Positions 1-6,590 are shown, counted from the stretch's first letter. The stretch: 12,073 bases of DNA from an uncultured Eubacteriales bacterium (GCA_959604475.1 CAUHBX010000010.1:1-12073); one strand, 5' to 3'. Numbers and translations: made by a program. Notes: generated from the letters alone by a model not told the origin.

Positions 1-1
1 A

Positions 2-976
2 GCCGTAATTAAAATACTTAAGATAATAGGTGTAGCTATCCTGTGGATATTGGCTGCTATCCTTATTTTGGCCCTTGTATTTCTCATATGTCCTGTATAT
101 TACGAGATTAATGGAGAGAAATATGACAAAATAAGAGCTTATGCTAAAATAAAGCTGCTTTTCGGGCTTTTCAGTATAAGGCTTGGCTATGATGACGGGG
201 ATATCGACTCACAGATAAAGATATTTGGCAGACTGCTTAATCGAAAAGAAAATGATGAAGATTCTGAACCCGAAAATGTGGAGACTGATGAAAAAGATGC
301 TGAAACAAATCCTTCTCAACAGGACAAAGGTGCAGGTAACGAACAGGCTGTTAAAAAAACGGAACCGGTAAAAGAGCAGATACCGCAAAGAAAAACTGAG
401 TTTAAAACTGCGTCAGGACCCGAAAGCTGGGAATCTGCTGAAGCGGCTGAGAGGGAGCCTGAGGTTAGAAAGATAAAATTTGCTGATGTTAAGCGGACTG
501 ATGAAGAAAAAAATCATTCAGATGTTGAAGTAAAGCATATAAAGCTGTCAGAGAATGAGGACAAACCTGAAGAAGGAAAATCAGAAGAGAAAGAGAGCGA
601 AAGGCTTGATTTCAACTACTTTAAAAATATGCCTAAGGAGGAAAGAAAACAGCTCTTTAACGCAATAATAAGACTTATGAAATCTATACTCAGAGGAGTA
701 AAGCCAAAGGATTTTTATTTAAAAGGTACAGTTGGGTTTTCCGACCCTTCATTAACAGGACAGGCAGTCGGCGCAGCATGGGCAATGAATGGGATTCTAA
801 ATAAAAAAATTGAAATCAGGGCCTCCTTTGAAAAGGAAATTATTGAGGGGGAAACCGGCATTAAGGGACATATTGTTCCCGGTTTTATGCTGTTTTATAT
901 ATTAAGGTTTATAGCTGTAAAACCAGTAAGAAAAATAATAAAACTATTGATAAAGGGTGATAAAAATGGCAAGTGA
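2..976 (+). CDS. DUF2953 membrane protein (YtfI-like), 5' partial
   Basis: The reading frame is open from base 2, so the gene starts left of the window; 324 residues are visible. The internal TTG at 50 lacks a ribosome binding site and lies inside the membrane segment, so I do not take it as the start. Visible residues 3-30 form a hydrophobic helix. Residues about 80-200 are a very charged, Lys/Glu-rich linker that looks disordered. The C-terminal part (about 235-320) carries the glycine/proline pattern of DUF2953, including VGFSDPSLTG and a hydrophobic end, FMLFYILRFIAV. The partner is telling: in Bacillus subtilis ytfI (DUF2953) also lies next to ytfJ, and here the stop overlaps the next gene by 11 nt, so the two are translationally linked. 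The molecular role of DUF2953 is not established; a spore-envelope role is inferred from linkage only. The long linker appears larger than in typical members. Confidence 0.8.
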   Translation, partial: AVIKILKIIGVAILWILAAILILALVFLICPVYYEINGEKYDKIRAYAKIKLLFGLFSIRLGYDDGDIDSQIKIFGRLLNRKENDEDSEPENVETDEKDAETNPSQQDKGAGNEQAVKKTEPVKEQIPQRKTEFKTASGPESWESAEAAEREPEVRKIKFADVKRTDEEKNHSDVEVKHIKLSENEDKPEEGKSEEKESERLDFNYFKNMPKEERKQLFNAIIRLMKSILRGVKPKDFYLKGTVGFSDPSLTGQAVGAAWAMNGILNKKIEIRASFEKEIIEGETGIKGHIVPGFMLFYILRFIAVKPVRKIIKLLIKGDKNGK

Positions 977-1355
977 ACTTGGAAATAATCTTGAAATTTT
1001 AATGGATAAAATGGAGGACTTCGTTTCTTCTAAAACTGTAGTGGGAGACCCTGTCCAGGTTGGGGAGGTTACTTTAATACCACTTGTTGATGTTTCTGTG
1101 GGAGTTGGCGCAGGCGGAGGCTCTAACGGAGGCGGGGGAGGAGCGCTTGGTGCTAAAATTATGCCAAGTGCCGTTCTGGCAATCGCAAACGGAAGCGTAC
1201 AGCTTGTAAATATTAAAAACCAGGATGCTGTTAGCAAGCTTATTGATATGGCTCCGGGTATTGCAGCAAAGCTTAATTTTGGTTCAGCCTTCGGAAAAAA
1301 AGACGATGGTGAGACGAAGGTTACATTTGAAGAAAAAACAGTTGTTGAGGAGTAA
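966..1355 (+). CDS. ytfJ: GerW/YtfJ-family sporulation protein
   Basis: A 129-residue protein of the GerW (YtfJ) family. Recognisable parts are the N-terminal helix (LGNNLEILMDKMEDF), the strand with VVGDPVQVGEVTLIPLVDVSVG, a glycine-rich loop (about 48-60) and a final strand pair with MPSAVLAIANGSVQLVNI. The family usually ends soon after, as here, with an acidic tail (GETKVTFEEKTVVEE). I chose ATG 966 over in-frame GTG 957 because 966 has an AAAGGGTG ribosome site about 8 nt upstream and the family begins with a short helix like this. In Bacillus, YtfJ is made in the forespore and GerW has been linked to germination; that role is family knowledge, not shown here. The gene overlaps the DUF2953 gene and is followed after 12 nt by the CARF nuclease gene. 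The expression timing in this organism is unknown. Confidence 0.92.
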   Translation: MASELGNNLEILMDKMEDFVSSKTVVGDPVQVGEVTLIPLVDVSVGVGAGGGSNGGGGGALGAKIMPSAVLAIANGSVQLVNIKNQDAVSKLIDMAPGIAAKLNFGSAFGKKDDGETKVTFEEKTVVEE

Positions 1356-1367
1356 CAGTGATATATT

Positions 1368-2555
1368 ATGACGCTAATTGAATATTTCGACAAGGACACA
1401 ATTAAAAACATATTGGCGGTTCTTACATTAAAGCCGGAAAGGGTTGTATATATTTATGACAGCGCCATAAAAGACGGCAAATATTTTGCCGCTCTTAAAA
1501 AATGCTTTATAAAGCATATACCTCATATTCAGCTTGAAAAGGTTCCGGTGGATATAAATAATATGCAGGATATTTATGAAAAAACCTGCTTTGCCATTGA
1601 TAAGTATGGGGTCGGAGCTATGGAAATGACCGGAGGCAGCGAGCTTATGATGATAGCGGGACATAAGGCCGGAGCGGAGAAAAACATAACGATGTACCAT
1701 ACGGACATTGCTTCAGGAAAAATCAGAGATATAGAAAATCCGGGATTTGTAATTGATACGGCGACCCTTACCCTTGAGGATTTCATAGATGCTAAGGGCG
1801 CCGCTTTTGTAGGGGAGTCACACAAGGACCCGGATGAAAAAAACTATGATGCAATATTGGACATGTGCTTCTATATATTCAGAAACCTAAGGGCATGGAG
1901 CTTTACATGCGGCTATATTCAGGCTGCAAATGCCTCCAGTGAATATGGCCTGCAGATGACGGCAAATATACCATTTCTTCATAAGGATGGAAAATATTAT
2001 AAGCCGGACCGTAAGATGATGGAGATGTTCGAGAGAAACGGGTTTATTAAAAATCTGTGCATGACAAATAATAAAATCAGCTTTTCTTACTGCTATCCAG
2101 AAGCCAGAACGTATATGACAACCTATGGGTTATGGCTGGAAATGTTTGTGTTTATCAGTGCTAAAAAGCTGAATAGGTTTTCTGACGTTAAGCTTGGAAC
2201 AATGATTGACTGGGACGCATACGATAACGTTTATACTGCGGGAAATGAAATAGACGTAATAATAATGGAAAATTCGATACCTGTTTTCATCTCCTGCAAG
2301 CTCAGAAGCATATCTACGCCGGATATAAATGAATTATATATCCAAAAAAAGAGGCTTGGAGGATGGTTTTCAAAAGGAGTTATAGTAACATCAGGAGATG
2401 ATAAAATAAAACAGACGGGAACCTTTAAAAAAGCAGAGGAATTTGGTATAATAGTGATGGACAGAAAGGATATAAAGAGCCGCGATTTTGGGGAACGCCT
2501 GTATCAGGCTGTTTCAGGGCAGGACATAGTTGCAATGAAATGGCGCAGGGTATAA
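1368..2555 (+). CDS. Orphan CARF plus PD-(D/E)XK nuclease, Card1/Can2-like (DUF1887)
   Basis: A 395-residue protein with the layout of the DUF1887 family. The N-terminal half (about 1-145) is a Rossmann-like CARF domain: a strand and loop at 24-32 (ERVVYIYDS) and the ligand-loop signature MTGGSELMMIAGHKAG (87-102), equivalent to the TGG(T/S) loop that binds cyclic oligoadenylate in Card1. A middle region (about 150-250) resembles the winged-helix linker. The C-terminal part (about 254-375) is a restriction-endonuclease-like fold with GLWLE (254-258), NEID (293-296) and ISCK (308-311). Card1 and Can2 are nucleases switched on by cyclic tetra-adenylate from type III CRISPR Cas10. Here the residue two before the catalytic lysine is Ser309, where Card1 has glutamate, so activity is uncertain; Glu258, Glu294, Asp296 and Lys311 remain. 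The ATG has only a distant GAGGAG (1347-1352), suggesting modest translation or coupling to ytfJ. No cas gene or repeat array is in the window. Confidence 0.88.
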   Translation: MTLIEYFDKDTIKNILAVLTLKPERVVYIYDSAIKDGKYFAALKKCFIKHIPHIQLEKVPVDINNMQDIYEKTCFAIDKYGVGAMEMTGGSELMMIAGHKAGAEKNITMYHTDIASGKIRDIENPGFVIDTATLTLEDFIDAKGAAFVGESHKDPDEKNYDAILDMCFYIFRNLRAWSFTCGYIQAANASSEYGLQMTANIPFLHKDGKYYKPDRKMMEMFERNGFIKNLCMTNNKISFSYCYPEARTYMTTYGLWLEMFVFISAKKLNRFSDVKLGTMIDWDAYDNVYTAGNEIDVIIMENSIPVFISCKLRSISTPDINELYIQKKRLGGWFSKGVIVTSGDDKIKQTGTFKKAEEFGIIVMDRKDIKSRDFGERLYQAVSGQDIVAMKWRRV

Positions 2556-2596
2556 GCGTAGCGGACAAAACGAAAGAGGGAAGAGGAGTAACGATT

Positions 2597-3076
2597 ATGA
2601 ATGAAATTAACAACAAGTCTAGGGTGCCGTTTTACTGCAGCTGGGTATTTATCGTGATTGTGACAGCGTTTTTATGGCCTTTAGGCGCAATGCTTATTTG
2701 GAGAAGGGGACAGTATGACAGGAAGACGTGCTTAAACCTAGGTACAATATCCATGGTCACCGGCGGTATCTTTATGATAGGGGCTATTATTATTGCATAT
2801 ACACTTGGTGACTCATATATGGCATTCTGTGCTATGTATGGTATAGGTGGGGTTGTATTTGCCAGAATGGGATATGAGGCCTATAAAAAGGCTAAGATAT
2901 ATAGAAAGATAATTTTTCAGGTGGAGCATGAGGGCGTTTATATGGTGCCTATGCTTGCGGATGAGATTGGTATGCCCGAGATAGACATACTCAAAAATCT
3001 AGATGTTATGTTTAAGAAAAATCTTTTGCCAGACTATGAAATGACCAGAAACAATAAAAAGATTGTAAAGAAATGA
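2597..3076 (+). CDS. Small membrane protein with winged-helix-like C terminus
   Basis: A 159-residue protein that I cannot assign to a named family. Start ATG 2597 is preceded at 8 nt by GAGGAG (2583-2588); an in-frame ATG at 2540 would overlap the nuclease gene, has no good site, and adds a polar stretch, so it is rejected. Three hydrophobic segments are visible: about 14-36, 47-68 and 72-91. A basic stretch (YKKAKIYRK, 96-104) leads into a C-terminal soluble part (105-159) that reads like a small winged helix: strand or helix VEHEGVYMVPMLADEIG, then MPEIDILKNLDVMFKKNLL, then a short wing. That pattern is inferred by eye. The gene lies 41 nt after the CARF nuclease with no hairpin between, so co-transcription is likely, and it ends the block before a terminator. 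It may be a membrane partner of the nuclease or unrelated. Confidence 0.72.
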   Translation: MNEINNKSRVPFYCSWVFIVIVTAFLWPLGAMLIWRRGQYDRKTCLNLGTISMVTGGIFMIGAIIIAYTLGDSYMAFCAMYGIGGVVFARMGYEAYKKAKIYRKIIFQVEHEGVYMVPMLADEIGMPEIDILKNLDVMFKKNLLPDYEMTRNNKKIVKK

Positions 3077-3085
3077 GTTTTCGCT

Positions 3086-3114
3086 GCGCCGTCTTAACTG
3101 ACGGCGTATTTTTT
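3086..3114 (+). terminator. Intrinsic terminator of the left block
   Basis: A hairpin with perfect 7-bp arms CGCCGTC (3087-3093) and GACGGCG (3100-3106), loop TTAACT, plus a possible G-T closing pair, followed by a T-rich run (3109-3114). It lies 10 nt after the stop of the membrane-protein gene and defines the 3' end of the DUF2953-ytfJ-CARF nuclease-membrane protein string. Confidence 0.85.
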
Positions 3115-3167
3115 AAACTTATTGGATATTATATCCTTAAGAGAAGGTTAAAATAGAGTGGCTTACA

Positions 3168-3196
3168 TTGACTTTTCAATATGCATTTAGTATAAT
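3168..3196 (+). promoter_or_regulatory. Sigma-A promoter of the lipoprotein gene
   Basis: A -35 box TTGACT (3168-3173) and a perfect -10 box TATAAT (3191-3196), separated by 17 bp. It sits 38 nt upstream of the lipoprotein start, giving a short leader with a GGAGGG ribosome site (3219-3224). An imperfectly centred AT-rich palindrome (GGATAT-T-ATATCC, 3124-3136) lies further upstream, with no known role. Confidence 0.85.
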
Positions 3197-3234
3197 AGCG
3201 AGGTTAAAAACAGAGAGCGGAGGGAACGATACTG

Positions 3235-3693
3235 ATGAAGAAAAAAATTCTGGCACTTATTATTGCTTCGGCGATGGTATTTTCATTTTCAGGATGCGGC
3301 AGCTCACCTGATGAAGCGGCGGATGATAAAGATACGGTTCAATCTGATAACGACAATGAAGAAAATACAGATATTACTGCAATAACACAATCGGAAATAT
3401 CCGAATTATCAGACAATCAGTTTTATGCTGCCAATTCAACGGGTACGGCTATAACAGATATTTATGTTGCGCTTTCAGGAGCCGGGGACTGGGGTGCCAA
3501 TCTTATTTCGGCGCCAATAGAAAATGGGACTAAAGTAAAAATAACAGTAAATAATATTGACCCTGAGGCTTCTTACGATATATGTGTTGTTGACGATAAG
3601 TCAAACACAACGGAATATAACGGATTTAATATGAAATCTACTGTTCAGGTAACGTTCTATGAGGACGCCCAGTGCGATGTGTCAACGGTATAA
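3235..3693 (+). CDS. Small secreted lipoprotein
   Basis: A 152-residue protein exported and lipid-anchored. The signal peptide is KKK plus a hydrophobic core, with lipobox FSGC and acylated Cys21, so it would sit on the outer face of the cytoplasmic membrane. Residues 22-55 are an acidic, Asp/Asn/Glu-rich tether. Residues about 62-145 make a small, mostly beta domain with the pattern N-TG--I-D-YV, DWG-NLI, G-KV-ITV and YDICVVD. Similar domains occur in many small lipoproteins of anaerobes and are of unknown function; I do not know a name. ATG 3235 has GGAGGG 10 nt upstream. It is monocistronic: its own sigma-A promoter precedes it, and the shared palindromic terminator begins at its last sense codon. 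Convergent with ychF. Confidence 0.85.
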   Translation: MKKKILALIIASAMVFSFSGCGSSPDEAADDKDTVQSDNDNEENTDITAITQSEISELSDNQFYAANSTGTAITDIYVALSGAGDWGANLISAPIENGTKVKITVNNIDPEASYDICVVDDKSNTTEYNGFNMKSTVQVTFYEDAQCDVSTV

Positions 3694-3735
3694 TAAAAAC
3701 GGCTTTGATTTTAATCAAAGCCGTTTTTATTATAC
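3688..3735. terminator. Bidirectional terminator, perfect palindrome overlapping both stop codons
   Basis: Two perfect 23-nt arms (3688-3710 and 3713-3735) with a 2-nt TT centre. The outer arm reads GTATAATAAAAACGGC and so gives A-run/stem/T-run symmetry in both directions, suitable for ending both the lipoprotein gene (+) and ychF (-). Both stop codons (3691-3693 on +; 3730-3732 on -) and the final GTA valine codon of each gene fall inside the arms. Confidence 0.9.
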
Positions 3736-4827
3736 ATTAAATCTAAAGAGAATTACATCTCCGTCTTTCACAACATATTCTTTTCCTTCAGAACGAACAA
3801 GCCCCTGCTCTTTAGCGGCGTTGTAGGAACCAAGCCTCATCAGGTCGTCATAGCTTACAACCTCTGCACGAATGAAGCCTCTTTCAAAATCGCTGTGGAT
3901 TTTCCCTGCGGCTCCCGGTGCCTTTGTACCGTTGGTGATTGTCCATGCCCTCGATTCCGTAGGGCCTGCTGTAAGATAGCTTATAAGTCCTAATAGCTTA
4001 TAGCTGGCCGCAATAAGCCTGTCCAATCCGCTGGAGCCTACACCCATATCGGCGAGAAACTCCTTCTTTTCATCTTCGTCCAGCTCTGCAATCTCTTCCT
4101 CGATTTTTGCACAAAGAACAAATACTTCCGAACCTTCAGCAGACGCATATTCTCTGACCTGCTGAACATAATCGTTATTTGCACCATCGTCCGCAAGGTC
4201 ATCTTCACTTACGTTGGCAGCGTAAAGAACTGGTTTAGCTGTGAGAAGCGTAAGGCTGTCAGCAAATTCCTTATCATCCGGGTCCTCAAATTCTATAAGC
4301 CTGGCAACCTTTCCATTTTCAAGCCCTTCTTTAAGCTTTTCAAGAATTACAAGCTCTTTTTTTAGGCTTTTATCACCCTGAGCCGCCTTGGCTGTCTTTG
4401 AAATTCTTCTCTCCAAAATTTCCAGGTCAGAAAAAATCAGCTCTAAATTAATTGTTTCAATATCTCTTACAGGTCCGACGCTTCCGTCGACATGAACGAC
4501 ATTTTCATCTTCAAAACATCTTACTACATGTACTATAGCGTCTACTTCCCTTATATGCGACAAAAATTTATTTCCAAGGCCTTCTCCCTTGCTTGCACCC
4601 TTAACCAGGCCGGCTATATCAACAAATTCAATTACTGCGGGAGTGATTTTTGCTGAGCTATATAATTTTGCTAGATTATCAACTCTCTCGTCCGGCACGG
4701 TTACTATACCGACGTTGGGGTCTATTGTGCAGAATGGGTAATTTGCGGCCTCGGCCTTTCCTGATGTCATAGAATTAAAAAGGGTGCTCTTTCCCACATT
4801 GGGAAGGCCCACTATTCCTAATTTCAT
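3730..4827 (-). CDS. ychF: YchF/OLA1-type P-loop ATPase
   Basis: A 365-residue Obg-related P-loop ATPase, exactly the family's usual length. The order is: G1 P-loop GLPNVGKST (7-15); G3 DIAGLV (70-75); NVSE (205-208) in place of the GTPase NKxD motif, the change that makes YchF prefer ATP; and a C-terminal TGS domain with SYLTAGPTE, IHSDFERGFIRAEV and the final DGDVILFRFNV. YchF binds ribosomes and is linked to stress and redox responses in bacteria; it is cytosolic. The open frame continues 48 codons further upstream (to 4971), but that stretch is not conserved in type. ATG 4827 is the family start and has an AAAGGA site just upstream. Transcribed toward the lipoprotein gene and away from spoIIP. 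Confidence 0.97.
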   Translation of the reverse strand: MKLGIVGLPNVGKSTLFNSMTSGKAEAANYPFCTIDPNVGIVTVPDERVDNLAKLYSSAKITPAVIEFVDIAGLVKGASKGEGLGNKFLSHIREVDAIVHVVRCFEDENVVHVDGSVGPVRDIETINLELIFSDLEILERRISKTAKAAQGDKSLKKELVILEKLKEGLENGKVARLIEFEDPDDKEFADSLTLLTAKPVLYAANVSEDDLADDGANNDYVQQVREYASAEGSEVFVLCAKIEEEIAELDEDEKKEFLADMGVGSSGLDRLIAASYKLLGLISYLTAGPTESRAWTITNGTKAPGAAGKIHSDFERGFIRAEVVSYDDLMRLGSYNAAKEQGLVRSEGKEYVVKDGDVILFRFNV

Positions 4828-4883
4828 ATTTTGTTTCGTCCTTTCGTTGTTCTTTGCCCGTATATTTGGGCTGGATAAATACA

Positions 4884-4911
4884 AGTATAGCACAAATTTA
4901 AATAAGTACAA
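4884..4911 (-). promoter_or_regulatory. Likely promoter of ychF
   Basis: On the minus strand, a -35-like TTGTAC (4906-4911) and a -10-like TATACT (4884-4889) with a 16-bp spacer. The transcript would start about 45-50 nt before the ychF ATG at 4827. Confidence 0.6.
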
Positions 4912-4947
4912 ATATATTTTGAAATATAAAGTTTGTTTCGTGAATAT

Positions 4948-4977
4948 ATTACCTCTGAGGGTAATGCTCAATTGAGC
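4948..4977. repeat. Two adjacent inverted repeats before spoIIP
   Basis: ATTACC-N6-GGTAAT (4948-4965) is directly followed by a perfect 12-bp palindrome GCTCAATTGAGC (4966-4977). Both lie just upstream of the spoIIP ribosome site AAGGAGG (4985-4991), so they would be an operator or a structured leader. I recognise no known regulator for them, and I could not place a sporulation-sigma promoter convincingly. Confidence 0.5.
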
Positions 4978-4998
4978 GCATACTAAGGAGGAGATTGT

Positions 4999-6087
4999 TT
5001 GCAGAGATGGAGCTTTAATTACAGACTGTTTTTCAAAAAAAATATGGCCGGCCTTGCAGTGCTCGCTATATTTGGAATATCGGTCGTATCATGGGACAGC
5101 GGCCTGCTTCTAAAAAGCATGGCTCTTTCAGAGGTTATGCCAAAAAGCAGAGTGACATTTAACGCAATAACCCAGATATACGCGGCTGAAAAGGAAATAA
5201 GGGTTACAACACAGACAAAGGAAGGGGAGGAACTGGAAAGCGGCGAGCAGGAAAAGGAGCCCGTCAAGGTGGATCCGGGAACTCTTTTTGTGATGAGCGA
5301 AGATGAAAAATTAAACTATTCGGATGTTAATTATCTGAAAAAGAATTTATACATAGTCGATGCCCGCACAGACCTGCTGGACGGTGAGATAAACGGGGAA
5401 AAATTCATTAATATGGATTTTTCCCTTAATAATGAAACTGACGGTCCCAAAATACTTATTTTCCACACCCATTCACATGAGAGCTTTGCAGACAGCAATA
5501 TGACTCTTGGAAAAGAGGAAGGAATTGTGGGAGTAGGAGAGCACCTTAAAGAAATACTTGAAAACGATTACGGAATTGAGACTATGCACTGCACAGAGAG
5601 CTTTGACTATGTGGACTCTAAGATGACAACGACCGGAGCCTACGAAAGAATGGAGCCTGTAATAGAAAAGATTTTGGCCGACAATCCGTCAATAGAAATA
5701 GCTATTGACCTGCACAGGGACGGAATAAGCGATGATACAAAGAAGCTGGTGACGGAAGTAAACGGCAAGCAAACGGCTCAGATTATGTTTTTTAATGGAT
5801 TATGCAGAGTATATGATAACGGAAACCTTATCCCTACTGCAGGGCTTGATAACCCCAATCTTGAACAAAATCTTGCTTTCAGCTTTAATATGAAATACGC
5901 CGGAGATAAGCTTTTTCCCGGATTTGTAAGAAGAAATTACTTAAATGCATACAGATACAGCCTTAATATGCTTCCAAAATCACTTTTGGTTGAAGTAGGC
6001 GCTCAGACCAATACGAAGGATGAGGCTATGAACGCAATGGAACCACTGGCGGAAATTTTGGTTAATGTAATAAACAAGAATACATAA
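4999..6087 (+). CDS. spoIIP: Stage II sporulation protein P
   Basis: A 362-residue SpoIIP, the amidase/endopeptidase that works with SpoIID and SpoIIM in the engulfment machine, thinning septal peptidoglycan after asymmetric division. The start is TTG 4999, with a near-perfect AAGGAGG ribosome site at 4985-4991; no better start gives the N-terminal membrane segment (about 16-31). A charged linker (about 65-100) precedes the catalytic domain. Zinc and catalytic motifs are visible: HTHSHES (156-162), DLHRDG (237-242) and VEVGAQTNT (331-339), the last holding the family glutamate. It is anchored in the mother-cell membrane facing the septal space. In many spore formers gpr lies next to spoIIP; here the neighbour is ychF, divergently transcribed. 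The PF06541 gene follows 30 nt after the stop, probably in one transcript. Confidence 0.97.
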   Translation: MQRWSFNYRLFFKKNMAGLAVLAIFGISVVSWDSGLLLKSMALSEVMPKSRVTFNAITQIYAAEKEIRVTTQTKEGEELESGEQEKEPVKVDPGTLFVMSEDEKLNYSDVNYLKKNLYIVDARTDLLDGEINGEKFINMDFSLNNETDGPKILIFHTHSHESFADSNMTLGKEEGIVGVGEHLKEILENDYGIETMHCTESFDYVDSKMTTTGAYERMEPVIEKILADNPSIEIAIDLHRDGISDDTKKLVTEVNGKQTAQIMFFNGLCRVYDNGNLIPTAGLDNPNLEQNLAFSFNMKYAGDKLFPGFVRRNYLNAYRYSLNMLPKSLLVEVGAQTNTKDEAMNAMEPLAEILVNVINKNT

Positions 6088-6117
6088 TTTCACTATCGGC
6101 CTGGGAAGACTGAATGT

Positions 6118-6513
6118 ATGATATTAAGATTTATATTATACGGTTTTCTAGGCTGGGGACTGGAAGTTTTATGGACAGGCATAAACAGTATCAGAAAGGG
6201 TGACAGAACACTCAGGGGACAATCGTCGCTTTGGATGTTTCCCATATACGGTATGGGAGTTTTTCTTGAGCCTATAATTAATCTGATTACTCTGCTCCCG
6301 TGGACGATGAGAGGAGTGACCTATATGCTGTGCATTTTTATTGCGGAGTACGCCTCGGGAATGATTTTGAGAAAATATTCTGCCTGTCCGTGGGACTACA
6401 GCGCCAGCCAATACGCTGTTCAGGGTGTTATAAGACTGGATTATGCACCTCTCTGGTTTATAGTAGGGCTGTTATATGAATGGATATACAGGGTGTTTTT
6501 AATAAATATTTAA
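6118..6513 (+). CDS. Putative ABC-transporter type IV / CmpB-family membrane protein (PF06541)
   Basis: A 131-residue, very hydrophobic protein with about four membrane segments (roughly 3-22, 40-60, 64-84, 108-128). The pattern GFLGWGLEVLWTG near the start, RG-----MFPIYGMG (33-47) and WDYS------VQGVIRLDYAPLWFIVGL (92-118) is that of PF06541, often named putative ABC transporter permease (CmpB). The biochemical role of the family is not known. ATG 6118 is the only start after the spoIIP stop in this frame; spoIIP and this gene are in the same frame and 10 codons apart. A weak GGGAAG lies 9 nt upstream. Its position right after spoIIP suggests co-transcription with it. Confidence 0.82.
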   Translation: MILRFILYGFLGWGLEVLWTGINSIRKGDRTLRGQSSLWMFPIYGMGVFLEPIINLITLLPWTMRGVTYMLCIFIAEYASGMILRKYSACPWDYSASQYAVQGVIRLDYAPLWFIVGLLYEWIYRVFLINI

Positions 6514-6524
6514 ATTTTGCCCTC

Positions 6525-6552
6525 TTTTAATTGTCGTATTTTATATTATAAT
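6525..6552 (+). promoter_or_regulatory. Possible promoter of ftsH
   Basis: A perfect -10 TATAAT (6547-6552) with a weak -35 TTTTAA (6525-6530) at 16 bp; alternatively TTGTCG (6531-6536) is only 10 bp away and too close. The leader (about 6559-6590) holds a small CGGA-AAAA-TCCG hairpin at 6561-6572. No terminator was seen after the upstream gene, so readthrough is also possible. Confidence 0.45.
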
Positions 6553-6590
6553 AGACAGAGCGGAAAAATCCGTAAGAAAGGGGCGGTGAT

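Noticed and set aside
957..965. GTG start for the ytfJ gene.
   Set aside because: It would add only three residues and lies within the better ribosome site of ATG 966.
944..1411. Long minus-strand open frame opposite ytfJ.
   Set aside because: It mirrors the glycine-rich coding strand (Pro-rich on the reverse), has no ribosome site and no family features.
2540..2596. An in-frame ATG that would extend the small membrane protein upstream into the nuclease gene.
   Set aside because: No ribosome site at the right place, overlap with the nuclease C terminus, and a good GAGGAG before ATG 2597.
3124..3136. GGATAT-T-ATATCC palindrome upstream of the lipoprotein promoter.
   Set aside because: Short and AT-rich; such palindromes arise by chance in this composition and nothing else supports an operator.
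4828..4971. N-terminal extension of ychF by 48 codons.
   Set aside because: The extension contains AT-rich promoter-like DNA; the family starts at the ATG of 4827 and has a ribosome site there.
4979..4985. CATACTA as a -10 box of a sporulation-sigma promoter for spoIIP.
   Set aside because: Transcription would begin at or past the AAGGAGG site, removing the ribosome site; no fitting -35 at proper spacing.
6531..6552. TTGTCG plus TATAAT as the ftsH promoter.
   Set aside because: The spacing is about 10 bp, too short for sigma-A; only the -10 was kept, with low confidence.
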